Assembly (NCBI GenBank): GCA_038241115.1
Contig: JBBRGA010000121.1
Span: forward strand, 1-10,564
Origin: JANYJJ01 sp038241115
GTDB taxonomy: Bacteria > Pseudomonadota > Gammaproteobacteria > Burkholderiales > Burkholderiaceae_C
Direction of reading: 5' to 3'
Length of the DNA: 10,564 bases
The notes under the pieces are model-generated. The model made no database searches. It was given only the letters and a program-made list of their open reading frames with translations, and was not told the DNA's origin. Every line of letters starts with the position of its first letter. Position 1 is the stretch's first letter. The position numbers and the translations under genes are program-made. Shown here piece by piece: positions 1 through 6,639 of this stretch.

Positions 1-2310
1 GTGGACGTGAACTCAGCGCGCAGCACGCGCGGCTCAGACATCGAAGAAACCGCCACCCGCACCAACCTGGAAGCGGCCGACGAAATTGCCCGCCAGATGC
101 GCCTGCGCGACTTGGCAGGCCTGATCGTGGTCGACTTCATCGACATGGAAGAGTCGAAGAACCGCCGCGAAGTGGAAACCCGCCTTCGCGACGCGCTGCG
201 CCCCGATCGCGCCCGCGTGCAGTTCAGCACCATCAGCAAATTTGGCTTGTTAGAGATGAGCAGGCAGCGCCTGCGGCCGGCGCTGTCTGAAGGCAGCCAT
301 ATCACCTGCCCGCGATGCAACGGCACCGGCCACATCCGCGACACCGAATCCAGCGCACTGCAAATTTTGCGCATGGTTCAAGAAGAGTCGATGAAGGACA
401 ACACCGCCGCAGTGCACGTGCAAGTGCCAGTGGAAGTGACCAGCTTCTTGCTGAACGAGAAGCGCACCGAGATCACCAAGATCGAAATGAAACAGCGCGT
501 GACTGTGCTGTTGGTGCCCAACAAAAACCTGGACACACCGAACTACCGTTTGGAACGCCTGCGCCACGACGATCCGCGACTGGAAAACCTTCAAGCCAGC
601 TACACGATGATCGAAGAGGCCGACGAAGAAACCGGCCCCACGCGTCGCGAGAAGACAGCGCCCAAGCAGCAACCGGTCATCAAAGGCATCTTGCCCGAGA
701 CGCCGGCACCTGCGGCCATTCCGAAGCCTGCACCGGTGGCTGTGGCAGCGGCGCCTGTCTCGGCACCTGCTCCTGCGGCACTCGCTGCGCCAGCGTCGAG
801 CGGCGGTTTCTTTGGCTGGTTGGGACGGCTTTTTAGCGGCGGGGAGAGCCCATCAAACGCTTCAACAAGCAGCGCGGCAAGCGCAGCCAAAACAGCTTCA
901 ACCAGCTCGGCTGCAGCCGCAGCGACCGCAACTTTGTCGGCCGCAAGCTCCGATTCACGCGGTGACCGCACAGGCCGGGGCGATCGAGGCGGGCGTGGTG
1001 GCCGTGACGGCAAGCGCGGTGAAGCGCGTGGCGAAGGCCGCAACGACGGACGTGTCGACAAATCACCTGCCAGTGGCGAGGGCCGCGGCGAGAAGCCGCC
1101 CACCAACGGCGAAGGTCGTGGTCGGGGTGAGCGAGGCGGACGGGGTGGCCGTGGAGATCGCGGCGACAGGCCCGAAGAGGTCAGCGGCACCGAAGTCAGC
1201 ACCGCGCGCATGGACGAGCGCGGCCCCAAACCCGAAGGGCGCACGGACGGACGCGCAGATGGACGCGGTGAAGGCAGAGGCGACGGCCGTCGCGGATCGC
1301 GCAGCCCACGTCCAACTGGTGTCGAAGAGGGAACAAATGTTGAAGCGGTACCGCATCAGCAAAGTTTTGTGGACTCCCTGCCTGGTGCAGAAACTGCAGC
1401 GAATGGTGAGGCCGGCGAAGCCACTGGCGAGGCAAGAGAGGGCAGCCGCCGCCGTCGCCGCGGCCGTGGTGGCCGCGACCGCGATGAATCACAAAATGGC
1501 GAAATGCCATCGACCGAGTTGAACGGTGACGCGAGTGCTGGCGCTGAAGACGGCGGTCGCGTCGCGCTGCCGGCTGAAGACGAGCTCAACGGCAAAGCAC
1601 AGCCTGAAGAAGGCACACCGCGCGCTGAAAACGGTGAAAGCGGCACCCTCGCCGAAGGTGGAGAACGCGAACGCGGTCGCCGTGGTCGCGGACGCAGCCG
1701 CCGTGAGCGCGGCGCAGAAGATGCAGCGCCTGTTGCGCAAGATGGCGCTCAAGAGCTGAACGTCGAAGAGCCCATCGGTAGTGCATCGTCGGTTCAGGTC
1801 GCATCGGTTGCAACAGAGACTGAAACAGACGCTGCCACAGAAGCCGGCACGCAGGCTGGCACGGAAATAGCAACAGCAACGTCAGCCTTGACCGTGCCAA
1901 CGCCTGAGGTAGCGCATGCCGTGGCGGCAGCAGGAGCAGAAGCATCCGCGCCCGCCGCGCCGGCCGCAGTTCCGGCACCAGTCCCTTTGACTGCATCAGC
2001 CCCTGCACCCGCAGCGGCGGTGATCTCGGTCAGTACCGCGCCCGCAGCACCGTTCGTGCTTCAGTTGGAGCAATTGAACAGCGTGGCGGAAACGGCGGGC
2101 TTGCAGTGGGTGAACTCTGACGCCAGCAAGATCAAAGCGGCACAAGAAGCGATGGCGCGTGAGCCCGCACCGGTGCGCGTACCCCGCGAAATCAAGGCCC
2201 CTGCACCGGTGAACGAAAGTGCACTGGTGATGGTGGAAACGCGCAAAGACCTGTCGCAGATCAAGCTGCCGTTTGAAGTTTCAGAAACTCCTGACAAGCC
2301 AGCGACCTGA
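1..2310 (+). CDS. rne: Ribonuclease E, C-terminal part (5' end outside window)
   Basis: Endoribonuclease of mRNA decay and rRNA/tRNA processing, and scaffold of the RNA degradosome at the inner membrane. The frame is open from base 1; the initial GTG is an internal valine. D2 (in DVNSARSTRG) and D45 (in VVDFIDME) match the E. coli catalytic metal ligands D303 and D346, and the zinc-link cysteines C103/C106 (CPRCNGTG) match C404/C407, so about 301 residues are missing. The catalytic half ends near residue 200. After an Ala/Pro linker comes an amphipathic stretch, FFGWLGRLFSGG (270-281), resembling the membrane-targeting helix. Arg/Gly-rich RNA-binding blocks follow (about 318-438, 490-500 and 555-575), then an Ala/Pro/Thr-rich linker and a final block ending ETRKDLSQIKLPFE, which I recall as conserved in burkholderial RNase E. 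It ends at TGA just before a strong terminator. Identity is very secure; partner sites in the tail are inferred. Confidence 0.96.
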   Translation: MDVNSARSTRGSDIEETATRTNLEAADEIARQMRLRDLAGLIVVDFIDMEESKNRREVETRLRDALRPDRARVQFSTISKFGLLEMSRQRLRPALSEGSHITCPRCNGTGHIRDTESSALQILRMVQEESMKDNTAAVHVQVPVEVTSFLLNEKRTEITKIEMKQRVTVLLVPNKNLDTPNYRLERLRHDDPRLENLQASYTMIEEADEETGPTRREKTAPKQQPVIKGILPETPAPAAIPKPAPVAVAAAPVSAPAPAALAAPASSGGFFGWLGRLFSGGESPSNASTSSAASAAKTASTSSAAAAATATLSAASSDSRGDRTGRGDRGGRGGRDGKRGEARGEGRNDGRVDKSPASGEGRGEKPPTNGEGRGRGERGGRGGRGDRGDRPEEVSGTEVSTARMDERGPKPEGRTDGRADGRGEGRGDGRRGSRSPRPTGVEEGTNVEAVPHQQSFVDSLPGAETAANGEAGEATGEAREGSRRRRRGRGGRDRDESQNGEMPSTELNGDASAGAEDGGRVALPAEDELNGKAQPEEGTPRAENGESGTLAEGGERERGRRGRGRSRRERGAEDAAPVAQDGAQELNVEEPIGSASSVQVASVATETETDAATEAGTQAGTEIATATSALTVPTPEVAHAVAAAGAEASAPAAPAAVPAPVPLTASAPAPAAAVISVSTAPAAPFVLQLEQLNSVAETAGLQWVNSDASKIKAAQEAMAREPAPVRVPREIKAPAPVNESALVMVETRKDLSQIKLPFEVSETPDKPAT

Positions 2311-2355
2311 GCTGGGCGCGCCCCGAACGTCAAACAGTCAGGAAGCCAGATCTGG

Positions 2356-2388
2356 CGCCACCGAAGCCGAGCTTCGGTGGCGTTTTTT
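2356..2388 (+). terminator. Intrinsic (Rho-independent) terminator of rne
   Basis: A perfect 12-bp GC-rich stem (arms 2356-2367 and 2371-2382) with a CGA loop is followed at once by six T residues (2383-2388). It lies about 45 bp after the rne stop. There is no matching A-tract on the other side, so it should act only on + strand transcripts. It separates rne from the next two genes, which therefore need their own promoter in 2389-2550. The only hint there is a TATGCT -10-like hexamer at 2521-2526 without a convincing -35. Confidence 0.93.
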
Positions 2389-2550
2389 ATGACGCGGCTT
2401 GGGAAAGCAGTTTTCGCCGGCCGCCTCGGGCATTCGCACGATTCCAGGCATTGCGCTGGGCAGTCTTCAGCCACTGACTGCAGCCTGTAAACAGCAAGCT
2501 CGAGGCCATCGACCGCGCGCTATGCTCTGCGCCCCCTCACAAAAATCCAT

Positions 2551-3072
2551 ATGTCTACCCTGCACATCACCGACATCGAAAGCGCCATCAATTGGTGGCG
2601 CGAGCGCTCGCCTTCGCCTGACGGCATTACCGCGTGCGCTGAAGTTTTGGCACTCGCTGAGGTGTACGCCTTGATGGTCTATTACCGCGAGTACGACTGC
2701 GACGAAACCTCGATGCCTCGCAAAGCCAAAGCAGCCTGGACAGCGTGGTACGACAGCACCCCCGACGCGCCGTGTATCGCCATTTGCTCCACCAGCCAGG
2801 GCGACGACATTTGCAAGGGCTGCGGACGCACATTTTTTGAAGTGCAGCACTGGCCAGAAATGAGTCCCGGCGAAAAACGCGGCACTTGGCGGCGCATCAC
2901 CATGGAGGGCACGGCGTGGCGTTTCAACCGTTATTCCGAACGTGCACGTGAATCGAAAGTCAGCGCAGCCGAAGTGAATGCGGCCGCTGTGAACATCGAC
3001 GTCAACAGCGCGGGCAACGCCAACCCTTCGACCCTCACAAACGCAGGCAGCGCCGTCAACAGCGGCCTATGA
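2551..3072 (+). CDS. DUF3717-DUF1289 fusion protein (putative Fe-S/metal-binding, function unknown)
   Basis: A 173-residue cytoplasmic protein with no signal peptide. Residues about 5-65 (ITDIESAINWWRERSPSP... then a VYALMVYYREYD helix) look like DUF3717, a short domain I know mainly from Betaproteobacteria. Residues 74-115 (PCIAICS...CKGCGRTFFEVQHW...MSPGEKR) are a DUF1289 domain with its four cysteines, C75, C79, C88 and C91. These are commonly presumed to bind Fe-S or zinc. The last ~40 residues are low-complexity Ala/Asn/Ser/Val and probably disordered. The start is the ATG at 2551, chosen because the DUF3717 motif begins five residues later; there is no good Shine-Dalgarno. Its stop overlaps the MATE start as ATGA, so the two genes are probably co-translated. 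The biochemical role is unknown; a redox or metal-sensing part is only a guess from the cysteines. Confidence 0.85.
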   Translation: MSTLHITDIESAINWWRERSPSPDGITACAEVLALAEVYALMVYYREYDCDETSMPRKAKAAWTAWYDSTPDAPCIAICSTSQGDDICKGCGRTFFEVQHWPEMSPGEKRGTWRRITMEGTAWRFNRYSERARESKVSAAEVNAAAVNIDVNSAGNANPSTLTNAGSAVNSGL

Positions 3073-4511
3073 AACGCGCCACCAGCAGCCTGTGGCGCAG
3101 CGCGCGGCAGATCCTGCCGTTGGCGTGGCCGGTGTTGATAGGCCAGTTGGCGGTGTTGGCCTTCAGCACCATCGACACCGTCATGGCGGCACGACACGGC
3201 CCGCTCGATCTGGCGGCGCTGGCCGTGGGCGCAGCAGCCTACATCAGCGTTTTTATTGGTTTGATGGGCGTGGTGCTCGCAGTCGGGCCCATCACCGGTC
3301 AACTTTTTGGGGCCGGCAAACATCTCGAAGCAGGCCAGCAACTGCACCAAGCGGTGTGGCTGGCCTTGGGTTTATCGGTGGTGGGCTGTAGCTTGCTGCT
3401 GTTTCCACAGCCGTTTTTGAGCTTGGCCAAAGTGCAGCCCGATGTGGAACTGAAGGTGCGTGGCTACTTGAGTGCGCTGGCGTTTGCGCTGCCGTCGGCG
3501 TTGCTGTTCACCGCGTTTCGCGGCTTCAACACGGCGGTGTCGCGACCCAAGATCGTGATGGCGTTGCAGCTCGGTGCACTGGCATTGAAGCTGCCGCTGA
3601 CAGCACTTCTGGTGTTTGGCGCGTCGGTGCAAACACCCTGGGGCGAGTGGTCCGTGCAAGCGCGCGGCGCGCCTGGTTGCGGCTTGGCCACGGCGCTGGT
3701 GATGGCTTGTGAGTTGCTCGCGGCGTGGTGGGTGATTCAGCGTGATCCGTTCTACGAACGCTTCGGTTTGCACACAAGCCGCTTGGGCAAACCGCAGCGC
3801 GCCAGCCTTGCTGAGTTGCTGCGTTTGGGCATCCCCATGGGCTTGTCGATCGGCGTCGAAGTGACCGGCTTCACTTTCATGGCTTTTTTCGTTTCCAGGC
3901 TCGGTGCCACGCCCGTGGCGGGTCATCAAATTGCCGTGAACTTGGTCAGCCTCATGTTCATGGTGCCGTTGGCCGTTGGCAACGCCACCAGTACGCTGGC
4001 AGCACAGCGCATCGGTGCCGCCGACGTCCTGGGCGCGCGGCGCGTCGGATGGCACGGTTTGATGTGCGGCGTGCTGGTGGCTGCAAGCACGGGCAGTGTG
4101 GTGTTTTTACTGCGCGAAGTGCTGCTGAACGCCTACACGCCCAACCCTGAAATTTTGGCGGCCGCGTTGCCCCTGCTGGCGTGGTTGGTGGTCTTTCACA
4201 TCGCCGACGCGGCGCAAACCGTGGCCGCTTTTGTGCTTCGGGCCTACCGCATCACCACCCTGCCCTTGGTGATTTACGTTGTTGCGCTGTGGGGCGTGGG
4301 GTTGCTGGGTGGCTATGTGGTCGCCTTCAATCTGACAGGTCTCACACCGCAAAGCTTGCAAGGCGCGCAAGGTTTTTGGGCTGCCTCTACGTTGGGCTTG
4401 ATTTTCGCGGCGCTCGGCTTGTGTGGCGTGATGGCACGCGTGTTGAATGGGCCACCGCAAGCACTGCGTCACCTGCCACTGCAAACACCTGGTCCGCAGC
4501 CGCTGGCCTGA
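3069..4511 (+). CDS. MATE-family multidrug efflux transporter (NorM-like)
   Basis: Inner-membrane drug/cation antiporter that exports cationic drugs and dyes at the cost of a Na+ or H+ gradient. At 480 residues it has the family's normal length. The sequence is almost entirely hydrophobic helices, consistent with 12 transmembrane segments in two MatE halves. The first helix has the typical LAWPVLIGQLAVLAFSTIDT pattern followed by VMAARHGPLDLAALAVG; the second half starts near residue 250 (LLRLGIPMGLSIGVEVTGF) and contains VAGHQIAVNLVSLMFMVPLAVGNATSTLAAQRIG, the symmetry-related counterpart. The start ATG overlaps the upstream stop (ATGA), indicating translational coupling. The last 125 bp overlap, on the opposite strand, the 3' end of the metallophosphoesterase gene, and no terminator hairpin was seen there. 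Substrate cannot be told from sequence. Confidence 0.92.
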   Translation: MKRATSSLWRSARQILPLAWPVLIGQLAVLAFSTIDTVMAARHGPLDLAALAVGAAAYISVFIGLMGVVLAVGPITGQLFGAGKHLEAGQQLHQAVWLALGLSVVGCSLLLFPQPFLSLAKVQPDVELKVRGYLSALAFALPSALLFTAFRGFNTAVSRPKIVMALQLGALALKLPLTALLVFGASVQTPWGEWSVQARGAPGCGLATALVMACELLAAWWVIQRDPFYERFGLHTSRLGKPQRASLAELLRLGIPMGLSIGVEVTGFTFMAFFVSRLGATPVAGHQIAVNLVSLMFMVPLAVGNATSTLAAQRIGAADVLGARRVGWHGLMCGVLVAASTGSVVFLLREVLLNAYTPNPEILAAALPLLAWLVVFHIADAAQTVAAFVLRAYRITTLPLVIYVVALWGVGLLGGYVVAFNLTGLTPQSLQGAQGFWAASTLGLIFAALGLCGVMARVLNGPPQALRHLPLQTPGPQPLA

Positions 4512-5124
4512 CTTCAGCCATCCCGGTGAAAGCACCAAAGGCAGGCAGCACACCGGTGCGCGGCCCCATCCAAAAGCACGGCAAACGCAATCTGTCGCGG
4601 CCCCGACCCGCCATCTTGACGCAGGGATGCACATGCCCCGCCAGCACGTACGCTCCTGCCACCTCTTGGGGGTGATGGCAAAGCGCCAATCCGCCCAGAG
4701 CGAGCGGCTCGTCGACGACATCGATGCGCAAATGAGCGGGCGGATCACCGGCGCTGTCGTCGTGGTTGCCGCGCACCAGGCTGAGTTGCAGGTTGGGGTG
4801 CGCGGCGCGCCACTTCGACACGGCCGCCGCCGTGGCTGTCGCGTGCGACTTGGCCGAATGCAAAAAGTCGCCCAGAAAAATGATGCGCTTTGCGCGGTGA
4901 AGCGTCACCAACTCGCTTAGCAGGTTCAGGTTTTCAGTGGTGGTGCCTGCCGGAACCGGCACGCCCAAGGCACGAAAACTCACAGCTTTTCCGATGTGCG
5001 CATCGGCGATCAACAAGGTGCAACTGTCGGGCAAGAACACTGCCTTCTGGGGCAGCAGGTGCAAGGTGTGTCCGCCGACTTCAACGGTGCAGGCAACCGG
5101 ACGGCAAGCGTCTAAGGAGCTCAA
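4387..5124 (-). CDS. pdeM: PdeM-type metallophosphoesterase (ligase-associated DNA damage response endonuclease family)
   Basis: Calcineurin-like phosphoesterase, 245 residues, with the full set of metal ligands: D41-A-H43 (DAHIGK), G85-D86 (GDFLHS), G119-N120-H121-D122, H150-H151-P152 and G163-H164-V-H166-P. The DAHIGK opening and the spacing fit the PdeM group, whose members elsewhere sit with a ligase and an Lhr-like helicase and are thought to act on DNA or phosphodiesters. Those partners are not in this window. The start is a TTG at 5124-5122 whose last two bases are shared with the slmA stop (TTGA); no ATG, GTG or TTG precedes it in frame after the previous stop, so translation probably depends on coupling to slmA. 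The conserved core ends near residue 225; the last ~20 basic residues (ending RAPRKSSPT) look unconserved. About 41 C-terminal codons are antisense to the MATE gene. Fold is sure; exact substrate is not. Confidence 0.8.
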   Translation of the reverse strand: MSSLDACRPVACTVEVGGHTLHLLPQKAVFLPDSCTLLIADAHIGKAVSFRALGVPVPAGTTTENLNLLSELVTLHRAKRIIFLGDFLHSAKSHATATAAAVSKWRAAHPNLQLSLVRGNHDDSAGDPPAHLRIDVVDEPLALGGLALCHHPQEVAGAYVLAGHVHPCVKMAGRGRDRLRLPCFWMGPRTGVLPAFGAFTGMAEVRPAAADQVFAVAGDAVLAVAHSTRVPSRHTSRAPRKSSPT

Positions 5125-5780
5125 ACCACCATCAAATTCAGGGCCGCGTCCATGAACTCGGTAGGACTGCGCTTGAAGCCTGAGCGTGCATAACGTTGCA
5201 AGCGGCCTGCCGAGAACGCGGTGAGCACCGAGGCTTGCGCATTGGCGTCGACCGTGGGCGTGCTCGAACCCGCTTCTTCGGCCGCCAAGCGCAACGCTTG
5301 CTTGAGCTGCGACTCGATGCGGTCAAAAAACAAGTTCATGCGCGCGACCAGCCGGTCATTTTCGAACACCAGCGCATCGCCCACCATCACGCGTGTCATG
5401 CCAGGATTTTTTTCAGCAAACTGCAACAGCACGGTGATGATCTTCCGCGCTTGCACGAGGCCGGACTTTTCGCGTTCAACGATTTGATTGACCAGGCTGA
5501 ACACGCTCTGCTCGATGAACTCGATCAGGCCCTCAAACATTTGCGCCTTGCTGGCGAAGTGGCGGTAGAGCGCAGCTTCGCTCACATCCAGCTTTGCGGC
5601 CAATGCAGCGGTGGTGATTCGATCGGCGCCAGGCTGCTCCAGCATCGAGGCCAGAGTTTGCAAAATTTGCACACGGCGTTCGCCTGGTTTGGGTCGCTTG
5701 CGAGCGGCTTGGGCCGGAGGTGCTGCTGAAGATGGGGCTTCAGATTCGTCCTGCGGGACGTCGTCAGAGCGAGGGGTCAT
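5121..5780 (-). CDS. slmA: Nucleoid occlusion factor SlmA (TetR-family DNA-binding protein)
   Basis: SlmA binds palindromic chromosomal sites and blocks FtsZ ring assembly over the nucleoid. The 219-residue product matches E. coli SlmA (198 aa) along its length: RRVQILQTLASMLE (36-49), the helix-turn-helix ITTAALAAKLDVSEAALYRHF (55-75), SKAQMFEGLIEFIE (78-90), NPGMTRVMVGDALVFENDRL (125-144), FFDRIESQLKQALR (151-164), and near the end GRLQRYARSGFKRSPT (192-207). The extra length is an N-terminal acidic/Ala/Pro tail of about 30 residues. I chose the ATG at 5780 because it is closest to the conserved core; in-frame ATG 5837 and GTG 5864 would add residues encoded inside the HAD gene. With this start it overlaps the HAD 3' end by 17 bp and shares TTGA with pdeM downstream. 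No clear Shine-Dalgarno, so coupling is likely. Confidence 0.92.
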   Translation of the reverse strand: MTPRSDDVPQDESEAPSSAAPPAQAARKRPKPGERRVQILQTLASMLEQPGADRITTAALAAKLDVSEAALYRHFASKAQMFEGLIEFIEQSVFSLVNQIVEREKSGLVQARKIITVLLQFAEKNPGMTRVMVGDALVFENDRLVARMNLFFDRIESQLKQALRLAAEEAGSSTPTVDANAQASVLTAFSAGRLQRYARSGFKRSPTEFMDAALNLMVV

Positions 5781-6555
5781 TGCGCGTGCACCACAGAGAT
5801 CGAAGCCGTCGAATCGACTTGATTCTGGCACACACATATGGGGGCTTGCGGCAAGGGTGAACACTGACTTTCGCGCTGTTTATCGGCGTTGAGAGCGCAG
5901 CAAAAACTGGTGCCCGCATGCTGGACATGAGGTAGCGCTGCATCCACACGGTGCGCATTCCAATGCGCTTGGCCGAGCGCTGATGGGCCAGTGTGTCTTC
6001 CACCAAAACGCAGGCATGCGTGGGAACTTTCAGGCGCGCAGCCAAGTGTCTGAACATGCGCGCATCGGGCTTGGGTCGATGGTGGCCGAACATGGTCATG
6101 TCTTCCACGCAAATGATGCCGTCGAAACACTCGGTCAGGCGCAGGGTGTTCATGACTCGCATGGCGTAGTCGCGGGGCGCATTGGTCAGAATAAATTTGC
6201 GACCCGGCAAGCGTTTGAGCGCGGCGCGGTCGGGCAAGCTGCAACGCACACGCTCTTCCAGCCCTGGCAGCAGATGCGTTTGTTCCAGGAAATGCATCTG
6301 GTTCACACCGTGGTGCTTGACCAAACCCAGCAGCGTGGCACCGTAGCGGTGCCAGTAGTGGGTGCGCAAAGTAGCGGCGTCGTCGATGGACAGTTGGAGG
6401 TGATCGACGATGTAGTCGGTCATCGCTCGGTTGATACCGCCGAACGCTGAGTGCGAGGCGTCGTGCAAGGTGTTGTCGAGGTCGAACAGCCAGACTCGCT
6501 TGGATGCGAGCGACGCCTTTTCCCTGGCGACTTTTTTGGTGAGACGAACCTTCAA
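5764..6555 (-). CDS. HAD-superfamily pyrimidine 5'-nucleotidase
   Basis: Haloacid-dehalogenase-type phosphatase, 263 residues, of the group annotated as pyrimidine 5'-nucleotidase (removing phosphate from UMP/CMP-like nucleotides). All four HAD motifs are visible: the nucleophile/acid pair D25/D27 in FDLDNT, motif II T124-N125 (ILTNAP), motif III K162 (RPKPD), and motif IV E186-D187 (VEDTLAH). The helical cap lies between motifs I and II. The start is a TTG at 6555-6553: it is the only start codon between the previous in-frame stop and the FDLDNT motif. It has no Shine-Dalgarno and overlaps, as TTGA, the stop of a 20-codon mini-ORF; see the direct repeat entry. The 3' end overlaps slmA by 17 bp. 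The order argB – this gene – slmA is one I recall from Burkholderiales. Nucleotide specificity is inferred from family only. Confidence 0.87.
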   Translation of the reverse strand: MKVRLTKKVAREKASLASKRVWLFDLDNTLHDASHSAFGGINRAMTDYIVDHLQLSIDDAATLRTHYWHRYGATLLGLVKHHGVNQMHFLEQTHLLPGLEERVRCSLPDRAALKRLPGRKFILTNAPRDYAMRVMNTLRLTECFDGIICVEDMTMFGHHRPKPDARMFRHLAARLKVPTHACVLVEDTLAHQRSAKRIGMRTVWMQRYLMSSMRAPVFAALSTPINSAKVSVHPCRKPPYVCARIKSIRRLRSLWCTRNDPSL

Positions 6556-6574
6556 TGCGACCGAATCATCGTGC
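6551..6574. repeat. 24-bp direct repeat, copy 1 (at the HAD start)
   Basis: Exact match to 6616-6639, offset 65 bp; the flanks differ on both sides. On the - strand this copy spells ...ATGATTCGGTCGCATTGAA, containing MIRSH, a stop, and the overlapping TTG start codon of the HAD gene. Between the copies, arms at 6606-6613 and 6572-6581 can pair (8 bp with a 2-base bulge, ~24-base loop). Confidence 0.9.
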
Positions 6575-6614
6575 GGGGGCCACGCGTCGTCACGCTGATT
6601 CGAAAGGCCCGCAT
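6552..6614 (-). other. Possible 20-codon leader/bridge mini-ORF between argB and the HAD gene
   Basis: The ATG at 6614 lies two bases after the argB stop. The frame runs 20 codons from MRAFR to TMIRSH, and its last six residues repeat the last six of ArgB because of a 24-bp direct repeat. Its TGA overlaps the TTG start of the HAD gene (TTGA). That arrangement could pass ribosomes from argB to the HAD gene by termination-reinitiation. It has no Shine-Dalgarno of its own and may be a by-product of the duplication. I have no evidence that the peptide is made or has a function. Confidence 0.3.
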
Positions 6615-6615
6615 T

Positions 6616-6639
6616 TTCAATGCGACCGAATCATCGTGC
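6616..6639. repeat. 24-bp direct repeat, copy 2 (3' end of argB)
   Basis: This copy encodes the genuine C-terminus of ArgB (TMIRSH and TGA), fitting the family's GTMI ending, so it or its coding sequence is probably the source and the copy at 6551-6574 the duplicate. It is separated from copy 1 by 41 unique bases. Confidence 0.9.

Noticed and set aside
600..1244. 214-codon - strand frame with PRPSPR-type repeats opposite rne
   Set aside because: The proline/arginine repeats are just the reverse reading of the Gly/Arg codons of the RNase E tail.
2484..2493. CTGTAAACAG as a LexA (SOS) box
   Set aside because: The half-sites CTGT and ACAG are separated by 2 bases, not 8, so it does not fit the LexA consensus.
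5781..5864. Longer SlmA start at GTG 5864 or ATG 5837
   Set aside because: The added residues are not SlmA-like, contain cysteines from another frame of the HAD gene, and would force an 85-100 bp overlap; ATG 5780 gives a normal-length protein.
6551..6639. 24-bp repeat as an attachment site or transposon target duplication
   Set aside because: The 41 bp between the copies hold no recombinase or terminal inverted repeats of an IS, and 24 bp is too long for common target duplications; a local duplication fits better.
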